Assembly (NCBI RefSeq): GCF_026339955.1
Contig: NZ_JAPEPW010000002.1
Location: 2,046,001 to 2,110,000, forward strand
Reading direction: 5' to 3'
Source of the DNA: Streptomyces sp. NBC_01549
GTDB taxonomy: Bacteria; Actinomycetota; Actinomycetes; Streptomycetales; Streptomycetaceae
DNA: 64,000 nucleotides
Below are positions 45,289 through 55,014 of this stretch, one piece after another; the stretch's first letter is position 1; each line of letters opens with the position of its first letter. The notes beneath the pieces were generated by a model, which was given only the letters and a program-made list of their open reading frames with translations, was not told where the DNA came from and ran no database searches. Made by a program: the position numbers and the translations under genes.

Positions 45289-48200
45289 GTGTTTCAAACA
45301 GATGCTCCGCTTTTGACGAAACTGGACGGCAGGGATATCACTCTGCGTTCTTTACCTGGGCACGGCGGTGTCGTACACGCCTCCTTGCCTGGGTTGGCAG
45401 CGGGTACTGCCGCGGCCGGGGATCCGATCGCGGGGCAGCTGGCCTCTGACGGGGCGGCGGTCGATGTCACCGGTTACTACCTTCTGGGCCTTTGGCCGAG
45501 TCGGTGGCCGGTGCTTGCGGACTGGCGGACATGGCCGTGGCCGCCGGGCCTTGACCCGTTTTTCCTCATGGCGCATTCGACCCCAGAGGGCCAGATGTGT
45601 CTGATGGTGGACGGCCTGATGCACCCGGTCACGGATCAGGCGCTGGGCTCGTGGCTGGGGACGAGGCCGGAGCTGAGTACCTCGGAGCGGGCGCTGGAGG
45701 ACCCGGTGGTGCTCTTAACCTGCGGCCTGGGTGCGCGACAGCAGCTCGCCGACCTGCTCGGGCGCCTCTCCTGGGTGGCGCACGGTGAGACGACAGTGGG
45801 TGTCAAACCACTCGACGGGGTCGGCCGTACCGCCGGGAGCAAGGTGAGACTGGGCGTCCGCGGCACCACGGATGGCCTTGGCGGGCAGTTCAGGTCGGCC
45901 TACCCCCAAGGACCTGCCGGTGACCGGGTGCGATGGGCCTACCGATCCCGCTTCACCTCCAGTCCCGCGCACTGGCTGGTCGAACGCTCGGCCTCCGCTA
46001 CCCGGGCTCCGGCAGGGCTGCGCCCCTACATGTTCGGCGGCAAGCGTGCCCTGGGCCTGTGCTACTTCGACCTACGCGACCGCGCATCCCGCGCGTCCGT
46101 CCTGAACGCAGCGGTGCTGGGGTCCACGCACGTGGAGTGGACGCCGAACGACGCCTACAGGCCAGCGGCGACGGCGCATACCGACCCGGTCGCCGGGCTG
46201 CTGCGCGCGGTATCCCGGCCCTGGCACAGCCGGGACCTGGGCGAGCTGCCCTTCAGTCTCGACGGCGTGGCCATAGTGGCGTGCTACTTCGACGGCGGCC
46301 TGTTCGCCGTCTACGACGAGGAGCAGGACGTCAGCTACTGGGAGACCCCTGAGGCCTTCGGCCTGCGCCTGCGCAAGGACCTGGCCGCGGCCCAGGCCGG
46401 CGGGCCTGCCTGGGGACCGTCTCCGAGGAGCGTGCTGCTGCTGACTGACTGCGATGCGGTACCCGGCAGCGCACGCAGAGAAGTCGCGCGCGGACTCGGC
46501 GGCCCGGAGCTGATCACCGTGAACATGCCGTCGGCCCTGTCCCCCGACAAGGATCAGGAACCCGGCGTTTCCCGGGCACGCATCGCGCTGCTGCCTGGCA
46601 CCCACGGGACCACCGTCGTACCAAAGTGGACCCGCACAACTTCTCAGGGCAGCTCCGTAACACTGTCCCCGGCGCCCGATGTCCTGGGAGCCGGGGTGCA
46701 GACGGCCGAGAAGACCCTGCGGGCCGACCTGCTGCTCACCGTCGCAACGGGAGCGGCGGATCGAAGTGAGAGGCCTGTCACACCGTTCGATGAGGCGGCT
46801 TGGCGTGAGAGGTCTGATGCCGTGCACGACTTTGCGCGCTCCAGCGAGGACCTTGTCGCGGCGGTCGGCGACTTGATTCAGGCGTATGTGCAACTGGGCC
46901 GGGCGCGTGGGTTGGTGGACGGGCCGGGAAGCTCCCTGAGCCCGCAGATATACGCTGCGGCGGAACTTCGCCTCGCGCAGGCGCGGGACCGCCTCACTGT
47001 GGCCGAGACGTACTTGGACGTCCGCAGCAGCAGACTCGTGGCGCTGGGCCTGGCTCGACCGGCCGACGAGCACGACTTGGATCCGGCGGGGAAACGCGAC
47101 GCCATGCGGGAGGCCGACGGACTATTGGGCCGTGCGCGGATCGTGATAGGCACCGACGACAAGTCTGAGCGCATCCGCGAAGCCCAGCAGCGTGTCCGGG
47201 AACTGGTCGCTGAGCAGATTCGATCGGGCCACCGGGCCGAGGCGTTGGGGCCGGACCTCTTCACCAAAAGCGGCCTGGCCGGCGGCGCGCTGGAAGTGGC
47301 GGGCCAAAACCTGACCGAGGTATTCCGGGAGCAGAGCCGCACGATCGAGAGCGAGGTGCAGGACGCGATCAGCAAGCGCGAGCACAGCCTCGCCGCGCAG
47401 ACCGCGGACGCTGGAAAGGAATCGGCCGAGCTGGAGATCGCGGAAATGAAACGCCAAGCGCCCGTCGAAATCCTTTCACGTCAGCGCAGCTGTCTCGTCG
47501 AGCTCATCGACGGACTGAAACAGAGGCTCGCCACGGAGCAGACGGGCGCGGCGCCCGGCGTGCGTCCTTTGAGTCAGCGCGAACTGGACGGGTTCAAGGA
47601 GAACCTCTCACGGGTCGAGGTCAAGCTCAGGAAGATGATTGTCGAGCCCACCGGCCACCGCGGTCATCACGAACTGCTCGAACGGAGCATCGGCCGACAC
47701 CCGGATTTCGGCGCGAAGATGTTTGAGGCGAAGTACAACAACGCCACGGAGTTGGCCCGAGGGTTGAGCGGCTGGGTCGAGGCGAAGGGGAACAGGCACA
47801 ATGAGAAGCTGCTCGCGCAGCAGATCTTCGCAGACGGCCAGGTCGAAGAGCTGATAGACGTGCTCCTGGCCCGGATCTGGCATCGGCTTCCGGATCTACC
47901 GAACGCCGATCTCATCAGGAGTGAGCTGGCCAGCGGCGTCTCCTCATTCGAGCCGGGCCGGCGCCTTGGCCAGTACGTGCCCTATTTCCACTCCGACAAC
48001 CTCCCACCGCACCTGGAGCACCTTGAGGCCGCGACCTGGCGCGAGCCGGACCACGTGCTGGCGGTGCTCCGCGAGCCCACGCGGTTCGACCTGCGGGAGA
48101 AGGTCATGGTCCTGCACGACCTTGCCGATTACTTCGACATCCCCAAGCACACCCCCCGCACGCACGGTAGCGGCATGCTGCCCGATACGCCGGGCGTGAA

Positions 48201-50709
48201 GCAGAGCACAACGGAGGTCAACGCGCACGGCTACCGCGTGGCCTCGTTGACCGACCGTGTCCGCAACCCGATTGTGCGCTCCGACGGCACCACCAAAGAC
48301 CATCAGCAAACCAGCAACGAGAACGCCGCCTGGACCATTCTGGCGCGCGAGCGACGGATACCCGTGTGGGCCGGGCCGTCGTATACCGCCGTCAGGATGT
48401 TCAAGCTGACTGACTGGTTCGGCGGCTCAAGGTACGAGATCGGCGCAGTGGCCTACGGAGTGTTCGCCTTCTGGCGGCTGCACTACGACCACACCACAAA
48501 GCCTGCGTACCACACCCTGCACGAGGTGCTCGACCTCGCCCAGAACTTCGGGCTTGCCTACACCGTGAACAGCCAGACCGCGACACTCGGGACGATCAGC
48601 ACAAGCGCTGCGGCCCACGAGGCCCGTTCCCTGGCCACCGACCTGCGCAGCGGCACGCTGCCAGTGTCGGCAGGCATCACCGCTGCTCAACGCAGCGGCT
48701 TCCACGCACTCGCTGCACGACTCGATACCGAGCGCCAAGCCGCTGTCCACGCGAACCTCATCTCTGAAAAGCTGGAATCATATACACGACTACTCAATGA
48801 GCTTGAACATGCCAAGACTCAACTCGGCCTCACGACCACGCTCGCTCACTCCACGGTGACCGGGCACGACGGCAGCGATCTGCCTCAACTCACCGCCGAA
48901 CAAGAAGACGTGCGCCTCAGATCCGCAGGACGGCCGAATCCTGCGACGGAGCAAAGTTTTGAATTTGACACTGGCGTCACCAAGGCGTTGCCAGATGCTC
49001 TATTGCAAGACCAGTCAAGCGACGGTGATCGGGATCTTTTGAGAGCATCAGTTTTGCGCCAATTCGAAGATTTTGAAAACGGCTTGATTGATGTGACGCA
49101 GTTGCGCAATAGGGCGTATGAACTTCTCAATATTTCTCCAGCGAGCGATCATCTAATTCCCCAAAATACTTCTCAGATGATCGACGAGCTAATTTTCGCC
49201 TACGGCGATGCTCTGAAACAGTGGAACAATACACGCAGCAACGATGCTCTTGACGGTGACTCCGCCCTAAGGGCCCATTCGGAGAGGAACCTTCGGGATG
49301 CGGAGGAAAATCTCAAAAATATTTCCCTCATCATGCCAGAAGGGGATGAAAATTCCAGAATTATTGGCGGCAGCCCAATGATTGTGGCAAACCATCCTTC
49401 GGATTATGAGGATGGAATCCAGAAAATCTCAACTCAGGCCATGATCCCAAGTTCGAGTGATCTTGAGATAGTAAATGCCCTCAGTGGTGGCAGTTACCGC
49501 GAAACCGTCAGAGACATGAAAAGGGAAGTAAAGCGACTTCGCTCCCACCTTGGGGGAGAGAAAGACATTTCTGTTTTTTATGAGGAACGAGCACGTCAGG
49601 TGGAACAGAATCTAGCGATTCTTGAAACCATGGGGACTCGACCACCGCAGACCTGGACCAGGCTGAAAGAGTCTCAGATAGCAGCTTTGGTTGTTATTCA
49701 ACGCAGGGCGCATCTGTATGCTGAGCGAGAAAGAATGAGTGCTGTTTCTCGCATGCGCCGCGATGGTTGGGAGCGTCTGTACGCGGAGGTTTCTCCAGAG
49801 GACCTGGTTGAACGCGTACATAATCATTTGCTCCACGCAATGGATCTCACCACCAATATGCCGGTGGATCGAATCGACCGACTCTTGTCTGATACTGAGG
49901 GGAGGTTCCGAAATTTCTGGGAGACAGGAACATCTCAAGCTTCTCCTGCGCAGGAGGCGCGAGCTGACGCCGAAGAACTCATGGGATACGCATCTTCGCT
50001 GGGAAGATCTCGTTCTTCCTTTCCCCCCAACGGCCTGGCGGGACGTGAAATGCCTAAGTATGCCGCACTCACCTCACGGTTGAGGCCTGAGGGGCTGTCC
50101 ATGTACGGCGATGTGGTTTTTACGTGGAAGAAAGAGACCATGAATCGCACCACATTCACGCCTATGGATAGTATGGACTGGAGAGATGCAGCGGAGGGGG
50201 CTAGTGGGATCACGGGAAAGGAAAATCTGTATCCGCTTATAGCACACGGTCATGACGATGTAGTGCGTCTTGCATTTGCAGAGGCCACAGAATTTTCTTT
50301 CGATCCAGAGTTGCGGGATATTATTGCATCCGGAGCGGGAACCCAAGAGTATTTTGAAGCCCAAATACATGGAGACCTATCCTGGTCTGATGTGCAACGA
50401 ATCCTAATTCGCTACCCTCAGGGATGGCGTACGGCTGCAGAAAATGACCGCGACCGTATACTTCAACACGCCAGGCAGTACAATGAAGAACTGCTGGTAA
50501 ACATTATCGAAATCGGTGTTGATGCGGTCGAGGCTGAGATAGGTGGGGCAGATAGCGCGAAAAGTAACCAACATACGCCTCCCTCGCCTGCCATCTTTGG
50601 CGTGGACACCGACAGAGACCGTGATGCTCCGGTAGCAGACGACGCCGGAACCGCAGAATTTGCTGCCCAGACTGACTCGTTCGCGAGCGTTCACGATCAG
50701 CTACCGTGA
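45289..50709 (+). CDS. Giant 1,806-residue protein with putative caspase-like N-terminal domain
   Basis: No family was recognised over the full length. Near the N-terminus, DPFFLMAHSTPEGQMCLMVD (His96) and VVLLTCGLGARQQLADLL (Cys145), 49 residues apart after hydrophobic strands, resemble the His/Cys dyad of clan CD (CHAT, C80, caspase-like) proteases. The middle is long and helical (coiled coil around FREQSRTIESEVQDAISKRE). The C-terminal MPKYAALTSRLRPEGLSMYG and RTTFTPMDSMDWRD pattern recalls cassettes in DUF3626 and polymorphic-toxin proteins. A TTA codon (45,715, residue 143) implies bldA dependence. From about 48.9 kb the sequence becomes AT-richer. The GTG has no good ribosome-binding site, so the N-terminus may be truncated. 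Confidence 0.75.
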   Translation: MFQTDAPLLTKLDGRDITLRSLPGHGGVVHASLPGLAAGTAAAGDPIAGQLASDGAAVDVTGYYLLGLWPSRWPVLADWRTWPWPPGLDPFFLMAHSTPEGQMCLMVDGLMHPVTDQALGSWLGTRPELSTSERALEDPVVLLTCGLGARQQLADLLGRLSWVAHGETTVGVKPLDGVGRTAGSKVRLGVRGTTDGLGGQFRSAYPQGPAGDRVRWAYRSRFTSSPAHWLVERSASATRAPAGLRPYMFGGKRALGLCYFDLRDRASRASVLNAAVLGSTHVEWTPNDAYRPAATAHTDPVAGLLRAVSRPWHSRDLGELPFSLDGVAIVACYFDGGLFAVYDEEQDVSYWETPEAFGLRLRKDLAAAQAGGPAWGPSPRSVLLLTDCDAVPGSARREVARGLGGPELITVNMPSALSPDKDQEPGVSRARIALLPGTHGTTVVPKWTRTTSQGSSVTLSPAPDVLGAGVQTAEKTLRADLLLTVATGAADRSERPVTPFDEAAWRERSDAVHDFARSSEDLVAAVGDLIQAYVQLGRARGLVDGPGSSLSPQIYAAAELRLAQARDRLTVAETYLDVRSSRLVALGLARPADEHDLDPAGKRDAMREADGLLGRARIVIGTDDKSERIREAQQRVRELVAEQIRSGHRAEALGPDLFTKSGLAGGALEVAGQNLTEVFREQSRTIESEVQDAISKREHSLAAQTADAGKESAELEIAEMKRQAPVEILSRQRSCLVELIDGLKQRLATEQTGAAPGVRPLSQRELDGFKENLSRVEVKLRKMIVEPTGHRGHHELLERSIGRHPDFGAKMFEAKYNNATELARGLSGWVEAKGNRHNEKLLAQQIFADGQVEELIDVLLARIWHRLPDLPNADLIRSELASGVSSFEPGRRLGQYVPYFHSDNLPPHLEHLEAATWREPDHVLAVLREPTRFDLREKVMVLHDLADYFDIPKHTPRTHGSGMLPDTPGVKQSTTEVNAHGYRVASLTDRVRNPIVRSDGTTKDHQQTSNENAAWTILARERRIPVWAGPSYTAVRMFKLTDWFGGSRYEIGAVAYGVFAFWRLHYDHTTKPAYHTLHEVLDLAQNFGLAYTVNSQTATLGTISTSAAAHEARSLATDLRSGTLPVSAGITAAQRSGFHALAARLDTERQAAVHANLISEKLESYTRLLNELEHAKTQLGLTTTLAHSTVTGHDGSDLPQLTAEQEDVRLRSAGRPNPATEQSFEFDTGVTKALPDALLQDQSSDGDRDLLRASVLRQFEDFENGLIDVTQLRNRAYELLNISPASDHLIPQNTSQMIDELIFAYGDALKQWNNTRSNDALDGDSALRAHSERNLRDAEENLKNISLIMPEGDENSRIIGGSPMIVANHPSDYEDGIQKISTQAMIPSSSDLEIVNALSGGSYRETVRDMKREVKRLRSHLGGEKDISVFYEERARQVEQNLAILETMGTRPPQTWTRLKESQIAALVVIQRRAHLYAERERMSAVSRMRRDGWERLYAEVSPEDLVERVHNHLLHAMDLTTNMPVDRIDRLLSDTEGRFRNFWETGTSQASPAQEARADAEELMGYASSLGRSRSSFPPNGLAGREMPKYAALTSRLRPEGLSMYGDVVFTWKKETMNRTTFTPMDSMDWRDAAEGASGITGKENLYPLIAHGHDDVVRLAFAEATEFSFDPELRDIIASGAGTQEYFEAQIHGDLSWSDVQRILIRYPQGWRTAAENDRDRILQHARQYNEELLVNIIEIGVDAVEAEIGGADSAKSNQHTPPSPAIFGVDTDRDRDAPVADDAGTAEFAAQTDSFASVHDQLP

Positions 50710-50711
50710 AG

Positions 50712-50906
50712 TTCATGGTGCAGACACTCGCCGCCGCCGGCGAACTCCAGCGTGACCTCCAGCGTGAACTGACTTAAGACGGACTGCGCGCCGCCGAGGC
50801 CAAGGGCAGCAAGGGCGGGCGCCGCCCCGCCGTCCCCGCGCTGCTGGCGGGCGGCCCAGCCGACATGTACGAGTTGTGGCCCGACTGGCGCTCGGAGGTC
50901 ACCCAC
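50712..50906 (+). pseudogene. Serine resolvase C-terminal remnant
   Basis: Frame with one internal TAA encodes KFMVQTLAAAGELQRDLQRE, then DGLRAAEAKGSKGGRRPAVP. The RELTxDGLxAAxAxGxxGGRRP pattern is the end of the catalytic domain of Tn3-type resolvases. It is followed by unrelated codons and cut by the ISAs1 end at 50,907. Confidence 0.7.
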
Positions 50907-52382
50907 GGCCCCGGCGTTGTTCGGTTGTGTCCGGCTTCGTGGTAGTTGATCAGATGCCGTAGACGGCGAAGGCGTCGTTGTGGTTGAGGAGATCGCGGCG
51001 GGCGTGGGCGATGTTGGCTCGTCCGGCCAGGCGGAGCGTGCTGATGCCCAGGTTGCGGAAGCTGGCCAGTGCTCGGGGTGCGGTGCCGGTCCTGACCTGG
51101 GAGTTGTCCTCATGGAAGGTGACGTCCCGCACCCAGTGGATCTTGTTTTCTATGGACCAGTGGACCCTCTCGTAGTGGTTGAGGTGAGCGGGGCCTGCGA
51201 GGTGGGCGGGCAGGCTGGTGACGCCGAAGACGATCTCCTTCCCGGTCCAGGTTCCGTCGAGGCCGCCGGTGTCACGGCGCAGGCGGAAGACCTGTCCCGC
51301 GCCGGGGAAGAGGGCGTCGTCGGCTTGGGCGGTGCGGATCGTGCGACGCTCGGTGCGCCCGTGCCCACGGTCGTCCTCGGCCTCGGTGGTCTCGGTCCAC
51401 TCGGCGTCGGTACCGGCCAGCAGCGCCTGGGCGGCGGCGCGGGCCAGCGGCTGGTTCCCCTTCAGGATCAGGACGTAGTGGGCGTCGAGCCGGTCCGTGA
51501 TCAGGTGGGCGGTCTTCTTCGTGGTGTGCAGGGCGTCCAGGGTGAACACCCGGCCGGACAAGGCGAGTTGGGCCAGCAGCATGCGGGCCGCCTCGCCCTC
51601 GCCGCGCTTGTCCGGAACCTGCCTCTGGCCGAGGACCGCGCCGCTGGCGTGGTCGACCGCCCCGACCAGGAAGACCCGCCCCGATTCGGTGCGGGCGCCG
51701 GTCAGGGCCTTGCCGTCGAGAGCCGCAGCGGGCAGCAGCCCGGCCGGCGCCGGGTGTTCCACGGCCCGCTGGGCGGCGCGGCGCTGTTCGCGCTCGATGG
51801 GCCCCGGGGTGTCCGGGACCTCGGGCGTCGGTGCCTTTCCGGTCGCGACGTCGGTGACGTATGCGCAGGTCGCCGCGTCCAGCACGTCGGCATCCAGGTC
51901 GGCGAGCACGCGGCGGAAGGTGCGCTCGCTGGGCACAAGGTACTGGCCGGCCAGCGGGTCGTACCGGGCGCCGAGGCGGGCCAGTTTGACCTGCGGGGCG
52001 CGGGCGGACCACTGCCAGATCGCGGTCATGGAGTCACCACCGACCACCAGCGTCGCGCACGCGGCCAGCACCAGGATCACCACCAGGGGATGCCGCCGCC
52101 CACGCTCCGCACGCCGGTCAGGGACCTGCCGCAACCTGCTGACCAGCGCGGATTCCACTGCCACAGGGTCGGCGGCGAGCTCGGCCTCCCACAGCGCGAG
52201 ATCGGTGAGCTGGCCAAGGACAGGGCTGATCAGGGAGGATGCGGACACGAGCGCGGCTCCTGAGACGATCTTCTGGCGTAGGAACCTGAAAGATCATCAG
52301 AGGCCGCGCTCGTCTGGCAACTCACACCCCTCCCCCTGGGCAAACGACCCAAAACCCATCAAAGATCAACTACGCCGGGGCC
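50907..52382 (-). mobile_element. Complete ISAs1-family element (copy 2)
   Basis: About 1.48 kb. The left end GGCCCCGGCGTTGTT and the inverted right end AACTACGCCGGGGCC form terminal repeats differing by one base in the first 15. No clear target duplication. It contains an intact transposase on the minus strand, and sequence after the transposase stop is the same as in truncated copy 1 at 34,570-35,714. Confidence 0.88.
50950..52248 (-). CDS. ISAs1-family transposase, full length
   Basis: A 432-residue transposase starting MSASSLISPVLGQLTDLALW. An N-terminal H-repeat-associated-type domain is followed by a hydrophobic stretch (HPLVVILVLAACATLVVGGD), then AALDGKALTGARTESGR, FTLDALHTTKKTAHLITDRL, ILKGNQPL and YERVHWSIENKIHWVRDVTF. 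Length and motifs are normal for the family, so this copy could supply transposase to the truncated one. Confidence 0.92.
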   Translation of the reverse strand: MSASSLISPVLGQLTDLALWEAELAADPVAVESALVSRLRQVPDRRAERGRRHPLVVILVLAACATLVVGGDSMTAIWQWSARAPQVKLARLGARYDPLAGQYLVPSERTFRRVLADLDADVLDAATCAYVTDVATGKAPTPEVPDTPGPIEREQRRAAQRAVEHPAPAGLLPAAALDGKALTGARTESGRVFLVGAVDHASGAVLGQRQVPDKRGEGEAARMLLAQLALSGRVFTLDALHTTKKTAHLITDRLDAHYVLILKGNQPLARAAAQALLAGTDAEWTETTEAEDDRGHGRTERRTIRTAQADDALFPGAGQVFRLRRDTGGLDGTWTGKEIVFGVTSLPAHLAGPAHLNHYERVHWSIENKIHWVRDVTFHEDNSQVRTGTAPRALASFRNLGISTLRLAGRANIAHARRDLLNHNDAFAVYGI

Positions 52383-52617
52383 GTGCCCCAGCCACGACGT
52401 GCCCCTTCTCTGACATCAGGCGGCTGATTGCTGTGCGCACGGCACGGGCGTCGGCCGGGCTGGAGCGGGGCGGAGACAGGAGCGCAGGCCCGGCCGGGGG
52501 CCGGGCCGCGCGCGGAGAGCGGAGCGAGCCGCCTTGAAGCCGTAGAGGAAGTTGTAACTCGGAAATAACCGAAGCGGGCCGAGCGGGACTGACTCGCAGT
52601 TGCGAGGGACAGCAGCA
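52383..52617. other. Short non-coding stretch right of ISAs1 copy 2
   Basis: No gene is supported; the coding-like strand here is Arg/Ala-rich shadow sequence. Confidence 0.4.
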
Positions 52618-52651
52618 CTGAGCCCCTTCCTTGATCAAGGAAGGGGCTCAG
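52618..52651. terminator. 34-bp perfect palindrome
   Basis: CTGAGCCCCTTCCTTGA followed directly by its exact reverse complement (17-bp arms, no spacer). As RNA it would form a very strong hairpin. It lies just downstream of the small minus-strand ORF tail at 52,669 and could terminate it. Confidence 0.65.
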
Positions 52652-52668
52652 AAGGTCACACCCTGCTG

Positions 52669-52803
52669 CTATTCAGCGTTCGGCGCGGGGGCGACCCCCG
52701 TCGGGCAAGACGCCCCCCAGTTCGTGCCGAACGGGGTACTTAGCTTGACCCCCGTCCCGCCGATCCCGCAGTACCCGTTTCTGTTGCGGGCAAGATACTG
52801 CTG
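52669..52803 (-). other. Small conserved ORF tail, copy A
   Basis: Minus strand encodes QQYLARNRNGYCGIGGTGVK, LSTPFGTNWGASCPTGVAPA and PNAE to a stop. The last 30 codons are repeated, with changes mostly in third positions, at 56,392 (copy B), and GTGV plus SCP-G are shared with copy C at 55,435. The Gly/Cys/Thr-rich tail is peptide-precursor-like, but no start codon with a ribosome-binding site is clear. Function unknown. Confidence 0.45.
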
Positions 52804-53054
52804 GTGACTGCTCTCGCTTGACCAGGGTGGGTGTTTTGGCCCGCGCTGTCGGCTGCTCAGCGCTCGACGAAGCGAGTCGGCCATGCAGTAATCGGCTCGC
52901 TGGACGCCGCCGTGGGACCGCCGGCCCTCCCCGCAAGGCCGAACGTCACTGGCCGCCGGAGCGGCGCGGTGCTGTCATGGGTAGGGGAGACGGTGGACGA
53001 ACGGCCGCGGAGGCCGGGGCGCCGCCCCGTCACGAAGCGGAGGAGGCCGATGCC

Positions 53055-53699
53055 ATGCTGTACCGCCGCACGGTCGGTGACGTGATGACCGAGGAGGTCA
53101 TCACCCTCCGCCCCAACACACCGTTCCACGAGATCGCCGCCCTGCTGGACGCGAACGACATCGCCGCGGCCCCGGTCATCGACGACGAGGGCGCCCCCAT
53201 CGGCGTCGTGTCCGCGTCAGACGTGCTGCGGCACGAGACCGGCATGCCCGAACCGCAAGGGCAGGACGGGAACGACGAGCGCGCCTGGGGCAAGGCCCGG
53301 GCCAGGACCGCGAGCGCGCTCATGAGCAGCCCCGTCGTCACCGCCCGTGCCGACTGGACGATCCCCCGGGCCGCGCGGGAACTCCGCAGGCGGCACGTCA
53401 AGCAGCTGCCGGTGGTCGGCGACCACGGGCTCCTCACCGGCATCGTCAGCCGCAGTGACCTGTTGGACACCTTCATCCGCTCCGACGTTGAGATCCGCGG
53501 CGAGGTCGAGCGGGACGTCCTGGGGCGCATCCTCGGCCTGGAAGAGGGCACCGTCGCGGTCGAGGTCCGGGACGGTGCCGTTACCCTGCGGGGTCACGTC
53601 CCGGAACCGCGTCTCGGCCCGGTGGTCGTGGGCCTGTGCCAGGGCGTCGACGGTGTCGTCGCCGTGGAAGCCCACCTCACGGCCGCCCGGGCGGACTAG
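53055..53699 (+). CDS. CBS-pair protein with C-terminal BON-like domain
   Basis: A 214-residue soluble protein; ATG 53,055 follows a GGAGG site. Two CBS motifs: VGDVMTEEVITLRPNTPFHE with VIDDEGAPIGVVSASDVLRH, and ALMSSPVVTARADWTIPRAA with VVGDHGLLTGIVSRSDLLDT. Then VAVEVRDGAVTLRGHVPE and VDGVVAVEAHL, a BON-like fold. CBS pairs bind adenine nucleotides and sense energy state; such proteins are common in Streptomyces stress regulons. The stop codon TAG falls in the CTAG at the IS481 boundary, so the original C-terminus may have been longer. Confidence 0.88.
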   Translation: MLYRRTVGDVMTEEVITLRPNTPFHEIAALLDANDIAAAPVIDDEGAPIGVVSASDVLRHETGMPEPQGQDGNDERAWGKARARTASALMSSPVVTARADWTIPRAARELRRRHVKQLPVVGDHGLLTGIVSRSDLLDTFIRSDVEIRGEVERDVLGRILGLEEGTVAVEVRDGAVTLRGHVPEPRLGPVVVGLCQGVDGVVAVEAHLTAARAD

Positions 53700-54767
53700 G
53701 TGTTCTGTCCACGGAGGTTGGTGACAGTGATCACGGTTGGGTGATCTTGAACGAGTGAGGGCCTTCCGGGTTCGGTGTGGATTGCGACGTCTACACACGA
53801 ACGACAAGAAGGCCCTCATGCCCCACCGTAATGCACCCCTGACCGAGACCGGCCGCCTGCGTCTGGCCCGCTGCGTCGTCGAGGACCGATGGCCGCTCCG
53901 CCGGGCCGCGGAACGGTTTCAGGTATCGGTCACCACCGCTGCCCGCTGGGCGGGGCGTTACCGCCTGCTCGGCGAGGCGGGCATGGCCGACCGTTCCTCC
54001 CGCCCGCACCACAGCCCGCGCCGGACCCCGACACGCACCGAGCGCAGGGTCATCAAGGTCCGCGTCCTGCGCCGCTGGGGGCCGGCTCGTATCGCCTACC
54101 TCCTCGGGCTGAACCCGGCCACCGTCCACCGCATCCTGACCCGCTACCGCCTGTCCCGCCTCTCCCACCTCGACCGCGCCACAGGCCGGGTCATCCGCCG
54201 CTACGAACACCCGGCACCCGGCGACCTGGTCCACGTCGACATCAAGAAACTCGGCAACATCCCTGACGGCGGCGGCCACAAGGTCCTCGGCCGTCAGGCA
54301 GGCCGCAGGAACCGCGCCAACGCCGGCGTGAGCTACCTGCACAACGCTGTCGACGACCATTCCCGCCTGGCCTACAGCGAGATACTCACCGACGAGAAGA
54401 AGGAGACCGCCACCGCGTTCTGGCAGCGGGCCCACGCCTACTTCGCCTCCTGCGGGATCACCGTGCGGCGCGTCCTGACCGACAACGGCTCCTGCTACAA
54501 GTCGTTCCTCTGGCGCGACGCGCTCGCCGCAGCCGGGATCACCCACAAGCGAACCCGGCCCTACCGGCCCCAGACGAACGGCAAGGTGGAGCGCTTCAAC
54601 CGCACCCTGCTCGACGAATGGGCCTACGCGACGCCCTACCGAACCGAGAGCGAACGACGCGACGCCTACCCGCACTGGCTGCACACCTACAATCACCACC
54701 GCGGACACACCGCGCTCAAGGGCCAGCCACCCGCCAGCCGCGTCCCCAACCTCACGGGTCAATACAC
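53700..54767. mobile_element. IS481-family insertion sequence
   Basis: Ends GTGTTCTGTCC and, inverted at the right, GTGTATTGACC continue as imperfect inverted repeats of about 25 bp sharing GAGGTTGG. Both ends abut CTAG (53,696-53,699 and 54,768-54,771), probably the target duplication. It contains one transposase gene. Confidence 0.8.
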
Positions 54768-54771
54768 CTAG
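53818..54771 (+). CDS. IS481-family transposase
   Basis: A 317-residue transposase. Two N-terminal HTH segments (RCVVEDRWPLRRAAERFQVS and RVLRRWGPARIAYLLGLNPA) precede an rve integrase core: LVHVDIKKLGNIPDGGGHKV (first Asp), RRVLTDNGSCYKSFLWRDAL (second Asp) and RPYRPQTNGKVERFNRTLLD (Glu). The reading frame is intact and its stop TAG lies in the CTAG shared with the MITE boundary. Confidence 0.93.
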   Translation: MPHRNAPLTETGRLRLARCVVEDRWPLRRAAERFQVSVTTAARWAGRYRLLGEAGMADRSSRPHHSPRRTPTRTERRVIKVRVLRRWGPARIAYLLGLNPATVHRILTRYRLSRLSHLDRATGRVIRRYEHPAPGDLVHVDIKKLGNIPDGGGHKVLGRQAGRRNRANAGVSYLHNAVDDHSRLAYSEILTDEKKETATAFWQRAHAYFASCGITVRRVLTDNGSCYKSFLWRDALAAAGITHKRTRPYRPQTNGKVERFNRTLLDEWAYATPYRTESERRDAYPHWLHTYNHHRGHTALKGQPPASRVPNLTGQYT

Positions 54772-55014
54772 GGCCTGTCCGGTCGATCACGGCGGAGACG
54801 CGGGGTGGCGGTGACATCAGCCGCTCCGCGGCGGGCGCACATCTGCGGCATTGTCGTCGGTCACCGACTCCCCCACTCTCGACTTCGCTCGAGCGGGGGG
54901 ACCCCCATCACGTCGACGCCCTCCTCCGCCTTGCAGCTGCACGCACCACACCCCGCTCACCGGCATCGACAGGGCGCGCGCTGCTCCCCTCCACCATGAT
55001 CGACCGGACAGGCC
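54772..55014. mobile_element. 243-bp MITE flanked by CTAG duplications
   Basis: Terminal repeats GGGCCTGTCCGGTCGATCA (left) and TGATCGACCGGACAGGCCC (right) are perfect inverted copies, flanked by CTAG at 54,768 and 55,015. There is no coding capacity. An internal hairpin of CCCCC/GGGGG type lies near 54,870-54,905. The ends look like those of Streptomyces transposase-encoding IS elements, so it is probably mobilised in trans. It sits exactly at the right border of the IS481 element. Confidence 0.85.

Noticed and set aside
50777..50790. CTTAAGACGG as the missing right-hand Tn3 repeat
   Set aside because: Lacks the CTTAACG inner end and an ACCCC outer end at 38 bp; it lies within the resolvase remnant.
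50980..52263. Plus-strand open frame of 427 codons across ISAs1
   Set aside because: Antisense to the intact transposase, and the same shadow occurs on the truncated copy.
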